Assembly: GCF_023897065.1 (NCBI RefSeq)
Contig: NZ_JAMHIV010000009.1
Span: forward strand, 1-64,000
Reading direction: 5' to 3'
From: Crossiella sp. SN42
GTDB lineage: Bacteria > Actinomycetota > Actinomycetes > Mycobacteriales > Pseudonocardiaceae
Length of the DNA: 64,000 nucleotides
Shown: positions 60,706 through 64,000 of the stretch, one piece after another
How positions within the stretch are numbered: position 1 is the stretch's first letter
Layout of the letters: each line of letters opens with the position of its first letter
Notes under the pieces: generated by a model
What the model was told of the DNA's origin: nothing
The model's database searches: none
The model's input: the letters and a program-made list of their open reading frames with translations, nothing else
Program-made: the position numbers and the translations under genes

Positions 60706-60722
60706 CCTGACAACTCAGCCGA

Positions 60723-61589
60723 TCACCGGATTCCGGCCTCTCTGGCCAGCAGCTCGACCAGCCATTCCGGGTCGGCCACCGCGGGCGGCATGCCGCGGCT
60801 GACAAACCAGTCGCACACCCCGCGCACATCGCGTTCCAGGTAGCTGCTCGCCGCCGGGTTGGCGACCAGGTCCACCGCCTGCGGCAGGTCGATGAGCATC
60901 AACCGTCCCTGGTGCACGAGCAGGTTGAACGCGGACAGGTCGCCGTGGGTCAGGCCTTGTCCGGCCAGCTCCAGCAGCGCCTGGACCAGCTGCCGCCACA
61001 GGCCACGCAGCTCGTCCGGGTCCGGGCGCAGCTGGGCCAGCCGGGGCGCGGCGGTGCCGTCGGGCTCGCCGAGGAACTCCAGCAGCAGCTCGGTGTTGGC
61101 CAGCTGCACCGGGTACGGCACCGGCACCCCGGCCAGCCACAACCGGCTGAGCACGGCGAACTCGGCGACCGCCCACTGCTGGCTGATCACATCGCGGCCG
61201 AAGGAGGTGCGCTGTTGCATCGCGCGCATCTGCCGCGACTCGGCGACCTTGCGGCCGTCCAGGTAGCCGGCGTCGCGGTGGAACATGCGGTGCTCGCGGG
61301 CCCGGTACCGCTTGGCGGCCAGCAGACAGGAGGTCCCGTCCGCACCGGTCCGCTCGATCAGGTGCACGTCGGCTTCCTTGCCGGTCTTGAGCACACCCAG
61401 CTCGACGTCGGTGACGTCCGGGTCGGTCACCAGCCATTCCGGGATCGGCGCGGGTCCGCGTTCGGACCGGGAGAGCTCCTCGAACCGCCGTCGCCGGGTC
61501 GCGTCGCGCGGCTCCTCGTCGTCGAAGCGCTTCTTGCGACGCGGGGTGCGGGTGGAACTGAAGGCGTTGTCGTACTCGTGCCTGCGCAC
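60723..61589 (-). CDS. RIO-type serine/threonine protein kinase
   Basis: A 288-residue RIO1-like kinase. The catalytic loop is LTHGDLSAFNLLV and the metal-binding Asp is in LIDLPQAVD, both RIO-type. The P-loop region is LKTGKEADVHLIE and an AAKRYR strand carries the likely Lys. RIO kinases act in ribosome maturation in archaea and eukaryotes; the bacterial role is unclear. The GTG start at 61589 has AGGAG about 7 nt upstream. It sits upstream of the helicase gene on the same strand, so a link to RNA or ribosome biology is possible. Confidence 0.9.
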   Translation of the reverse strand: MRRHEYDNAFSSTRTPRRKKRFDDEEPRDATRRRRFEELSRSERGPAPIPEWLVTDPDVTDVELGVLKTGKEADVHLIERTGADGTSCLLAAKRYRAREHRMFHRDAGYLDGRKVAESRQMRAMQQRTSFGRDVISQQWAVAEFAVLSRLWLAGVPVPYPVQLANTELLLEFLGEPDGTAAPRLAQLRPDPDELRGLWRQLVQALLELAGQGLTHGDLSAFNLLVHQGRLMLIDLPQAVDLVANPAASSYLERDVRGVCDWFVSRGMPPAVADPEWLVELLAREAGIR

Positions 61590-61636
61590 GCTGGGTCTCC
61601 TAGGTGACTACACCCCAGCCGCGCGCGGAAAAGAGG

Positions 61637-61765
61637 TCAGCGACCGGCGGGGAGAACGGGTGGGCAGCGGCGGACCGCGCCCATGGCGACAGTCAGTTCC
61701 ATCTGTCCCACCTCCTCGACCCAGCCGGTGTGCTCACCGGCGCCGGTGCGTGCGAAGGGCAGCAT
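61637..61765 (-). CDS. possible small protein (42 aa)
   Basis: ATG at 61765, stop at 61637; residues begin MLPFARTGAGEHTGWVEEV and end in RRCPPVLPAGR. Codons have mostly G/C third positions like real genes here. No Shine-Dalgarno before 61765, but a strong GAGGAGG precedes an in-frame ATG at 61702, which would give only 21 residues. A TTG 24 nt further upstream is also in frame. I do not recognise it and rate it speculative. Confidence 0.25.
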   Translation of the reverse strand: MLPFARTGAGEHTGWVEEVGQMELTVAMGAVRRCPPVLPAGR

Positions 61766-61815
61766 GCCGACCGCCCGCGCGCCGCACAACCGAATTACTT
61801 GTCAGCGGCGACTCC

Positions 61816-62559
61816 TCAGCCGCTGACAATCACATCCAGCGCCAGGTCCCCGGCCCGCTCCACCCGCATACCCGCCGCCACCGCGACCTTGCGCACCGCC
61901 TCCACCGTCCCCGGCTCGGACCGGGACACCGCCAGCGCCCGCGCCAACCTGCCCTTGTGCGACTTGTTGTGGTGGCTGACCACGGTCCGCTTGCCGCGCG
62001 CGTCCTCGGTCAGCACCCGCACCGCCACCGCACCCGGCACCTTCGCCAGGTTCGCGTAGACCCCGGACCGCAGATCCACCACCAGCCCGTGCACCGCGGC
62101 CAGCGCGGGCTCCAGCGCGGGCCGCCACAGCGACCCCAGCGGCCCGATCGCGGGCAGCACACTGCCGCCGGAGAGCCGGTAGGCCGGAATCCGATCACCC
62201 GCGGCGAGCACCCCGAACAGCGCCGAACCCACCGCGAGCCGGGCGTTCGCCCTGGCCAGCTCCGCCTTGGTGAACGCGGCCACGTCCAGGGCGTCGTAGA
62301 GCACCCCGGTGTAGCGCCGCAGCGCGGGCAGCGTCGGCGCGCGCCGCAGCTCGGCGTTGCGCTCCACCTCACCGGTCTGCCGCGCGGACAGGCCCAGCGC
62401 GGCCAGGCTGGCCGGCACATCGGCGGACAACTCCACCAGCGCGTCCACCAGCTTCTCCCGCACCGGGTTCAGCTCGGGCGCGAACAGCCCGTCCACCGCG
62501 AGCGCGGGCCCGTCGCCACCGGGCGCCTTGGTTTCCGAAGGGGGGAGCAGAACCAGCAC
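61816..62559 (-). CDS. yaaA: YaaA-family peroxide-stress protein
   Basis: A 247-residue YaaA (DUF328) protein. The N-terminal LLPPSETK motif and a VVDLRSGVY strand plus a SHHNKSHKGRLARAL segment fit the family. In Escherichia coli YaaA limits intracellular iron and oxidative DNA damage under peroxide stress. The GTG at 62559 follows a TAGGGT box at 62566-62571 (minus strand) by 6 nt, so it is probably leaderless; a TTG at 62562 is one codon earlier. It is divergent from the GNAT gene. Confidence 0.88.
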   Translation of the reverse strand: MLVLLPPSETKAPGGDGPALAVDGLFAPELNPVREKLVDALVELSADVPASLAALGLSARQTGEVERNAELRRAPTLPALRRYTGVLYDALDVAAFTKAELARANARLAVGSALFGVLAAGDRIPAYRLSGGSVLPAIGPLGSLWRPALEPALAAVHGLVVDLRSGVYANLAKVPGAVAVRVLTEDARGKRTVVSHHNKSHKGRLARALAVSRSEPGTVEAVRKVAVAAGMRVERAGDLALDVIVSG

Positions 62560-62565
62560 CAACGC

Positions 62566-62571
62566 ACCCTA
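62566..62571 (-). promoter_or_regulatory. -10 box for leaderless yaaA
   Basis: TAGGGT on the minus strand, 6 nt before the GTG at 62559. Confidence 0.5.
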
Positions 62572-62634
62572 TCCGGGGACGGCGCCGGGAAATTCAGTCG
62601 TCACCTCCTCGAGTGGTCCCTACCTTCCTTAGTC

Positions 62635-63651
62635 ATGCGGACCTCCGGCACGGACCTCGTCCATCGGCCCCTCACCACGGCCGACACGCCGGCCTGGGCC
62701 GAACTGAGCGCGGCCGTGGCCAAGACCGACCCCGGCGCCGAGGAGTTCTTCGCGAGCGAGCTCGCCGAGGACCTGACCGTGCCCGGCTTCGACCCGGCCG
62801 CCGACTCGCTCGGTGTCTTCCACGGCGAGATGCTGGTCGCGGTCGCCCTGGTCCACCGCAAACCCACCGGCGAGCCCGAGCTGTGGTACCGGCTGGACGC
62901 CGACGTGCACCCCGACTACCGCCGCCGCGGCATCGGCGCCAACCTGCTGCGCTGGCAGCGCGAACGCGCCAGGCAGATGCACCGCGACAGCGGCAGCACG
63001 CTGCCCGGCTTCGTCGCCGCGGGCCGTCACCAGGACGCCGCGGACCACGAGAAGATCCTCACCGCGGCCGGCATGGAGCCGGTGCGCTGGTTCTTCGACA
63101 TGGAATGCGACCTGACCACACCCCCGGCCGCCGCGCCGATGCCCGGAGGCCTGCACCTGACCGACTTCCCGGTCAGCGAGGACGAGGCGGTCCGGCTCGC
63201 CCACGTGGAAGCCTTCGGCGACCACTGGGGCAGCCCGTACGCCGACCCCGAGCACTGGCAGCACCACTTCGTCGGCTCCAGCCAGTTCCGCCGCGACCTG
63301 TCCAGGGTGGCCTACGACGGCGACCAGATCGCCGGGTACGTGCTCTGCTTCCAGGGCGAGCACGACCGCGCCGCCCATGGTCAGGAACGGGTGTGGCTCG
63401 GCGACATCGGCGTGCGACGGCCCTGGCGCCGCCGCGGCCTGGCCGCCGCGATGATCGCCGACGTGCTCGCCCGCTTCGTCGAGGCCGGGGTGCCGCGCGC
63501 GGTGCTCGGCGTGGACGCGGACAACCCGACCGGCGCGCTCGGCGTGTACCGGCGCGCCGGGTTCGTGGTCACCCAGCGCTGGGTCAGCCACGGCGAACGA
63601 CTCGCGCCCGCCACCGACGAGCCGCGACCGCCGGCGCGCGACCAGCGCTGA
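62635..63651 (+). CDS. two-domain GNAT acetyltransferase
   Basis: A 338-residue tandem GNAT, with one fold at about 8-160 (motif A VHPDYRRRGIGANLL) and one at about 175-325 (IGVRRPWRRRGLAAAM, NPTGALGVYRRAGF). The layout resembles mycothiol synthase MshD and its paralogs, but the specific MshD residues are not evident, so I leave the substrate open. The ATG at 62635 lacks a Shine-Dalgarno; TACCTT at 62621-62626 is 8 nt upstream, consistent with leaderless expression. The next gene is convergent. Confidence 0.88.
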   Translation: MRTSGTDLVHRPLTTADTPAWAELSAAVAKTDPGAEEFFASELAEDLTVPGFDPAADSLGVFHGEMLVAVALVHRKPTGEPELWYRLDADVHPDYRRRGIGANLLRWQRERARQMHRDSGSTLPGFVAAGRHQDAADHEKILTAAGMEPVRWFFDMECDLTTPPAAAPMPGGLHLTDFPVSEDEAVRLAHVEAFGDHWGSPYADPEHWQHHFVGSSQFRRDLSRVAYDGDQIAGYVLCFQGEHDRAAHGQERVWLGDIGVRRPWRRRGLAAAMIADVLARFVEAGVPRAVLGVDADNPTGALGVYRRAGFVVTQRWVSHGERLAPATDEPRPPARDQR

Positions 63652-63658
63652 GCCGTCC

Positions 63659-64000
63659 TCAGCTCGCGGCGGTCAGCTCGCCGTGGTCGGCGATGCAGAA
63701 CTCGTTGCCCTCCGGATCGGCCAGCACGGTCCAGGCCAGGCCCGGCACCTCGTGCGTGGCCAGCACCTTCGCGCCCAGCCCGACCACTCGCTCGATCTGC
63801 CCGGCCGGGTCCACGCCGCCGAGGTCGATGTGCACCCGGTTCTTGCCCGCTCGTTCCTCGGGCACCTTCTGGAACCCGAGCACGGTCGCGCCGGGCACGG
63901 GCGGCGCGGTGACCACGTAGTCGCCGTAGTCGACCGAGACCGAGGTGCCCAGCACCTGGGTCCAGAACCCGGCCAGCGCCTGCGGATCCGCGCAGTCGAT
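63659..64000 (-). CDS. VOC (glyoxalase-like) domain protein, cut by the window end
   Basis: The last 114 residues of a vicinal-oxygen-chelate protein; its 5' end lies beyond position 64000, and the frame stays open to the window edge. Marks are FWTQVLG (first helix of the fold), HIDLGG with a metal-ligand-type His and the final D-P-E-G-N-E-F-C-I strand with a Glu. The C-terminal half of the family is complete. Such proteins are dioxygenases, glyoxalases or antibiotic-binding proteins; function unknown. It ends 8 bp after the convergent GNAT stop. Confidence 0.88.
   Translation of the reverse strand: MDCADPQALAGFWTQVLGTSVSVDYGDYVVTAPPVPGATVLGFQKVPEERAGKNRVHIDLGGVDPAGQIERVVGLGAKVLATHEVPGLAWTVLADPEGNEFCIADHGELTAAS

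Larger units (their letters stand above)
60408..60722 (-). other. leader of the helicase gene and RIO kinase terminator region
   Basis: No gene. On the minus strand from the right: the RIO kinase terminator (60671-60705), a plain stretch, then the helicase leader with inverted repeats at 60447-60462 and 60418-60436. Confidence 0.5.

Overview
The window is very GC-rich DNA with strong G/C third-position bias, GTG and TTG starts, many leaderless-looking genes, a mycothione reductase (mycothiol is an actinobacterial thiol) and a gene order that, from memory, parallels the Mycobacterium tuberculosis ispG-GNAT-PBP lipoprotein-map and mtr...GNAT-chelatase-cobO-cobB-cysG stretches. It looks like a chromosomal segment of a filamentous actinomycete, most plausibly of the Pseudonocardiales; the genus is inference only. 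I see no rRNA, tRNA, CRISPR array, insertion sequence or prophage.

Layout: 0.25-8.9 kb holds ispG, a GNAT enzyme, a two-component pair, a penicillin-binding lipoprotein, map and cobQ. 8.9-19.4 kb holds a dienelactone hydrolase-like enzyme, a 1334-residue secreted modular GH87-type glucanase, a GT39-type glycosyltransferase, asnB, a MarR regulator and an unrecognised repeat protein. 19.5-26.6 kb holds a divergent GntR/MFS pair, mtr, a VanZ-RDD membrane protein, a PEBP-like protein, a ZTP riboswitch with glyA, and a PspC protein. 26.7-34.5 kb holds an alpha/beta hydrolase, a large LuxR-type ATPase regulator, two small secreted proteins, an M48 metallopeptidase, a C-rich minisatellite block and an M15 lipoprotein. 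34.6-38.4 kb is a tandem array of four secreted trypsin-like proteases. 38.4-44.9 kb holds a small membrane protein, a LysE exporter, a GNAT, two secreted proteins, and divergent bioF and cytochrome P450.

45-58 kb is a cobalamin block: a cobalamin riboswitch, an AAA/VWA chelatase, cobO, cobB, cobM with a long disordered tail, cobL, a CbiG-CobJ fusion and, after an HxlR/Old Yellow Enzyme pair, a CysG-type siroheme synthase/SUMT. With cobQ at 7.3 kb these cover part of the B12 route; cobI, cobH, cobK, cobN, cobD and others are not here. 58-64 kb holds a DEAD-box helicase, a RIO kinase, a YaaA protein, a two-domain GNAT and a VOC protein cut by the window end.

Most unusual: the CobJ half of the CbiG-CobJ fusion is interrupted by about 230 residues of low-complexity sequence with hexapeptide repeats, including three exact 54-bp copies, and lacks the usual GGDPG-type SAM loop. 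Other points are Ala in place of Gly before the Asp-Ser of one S1 protease, Gln at the expected third zinc-ligand position of the M48 protease, two minisatellite families between convergent peptidase genes, and structured leaders upstream of cobM and the helicase. No single undescribed system stands out; the interrupted CobJ is the best candidate for new biology.
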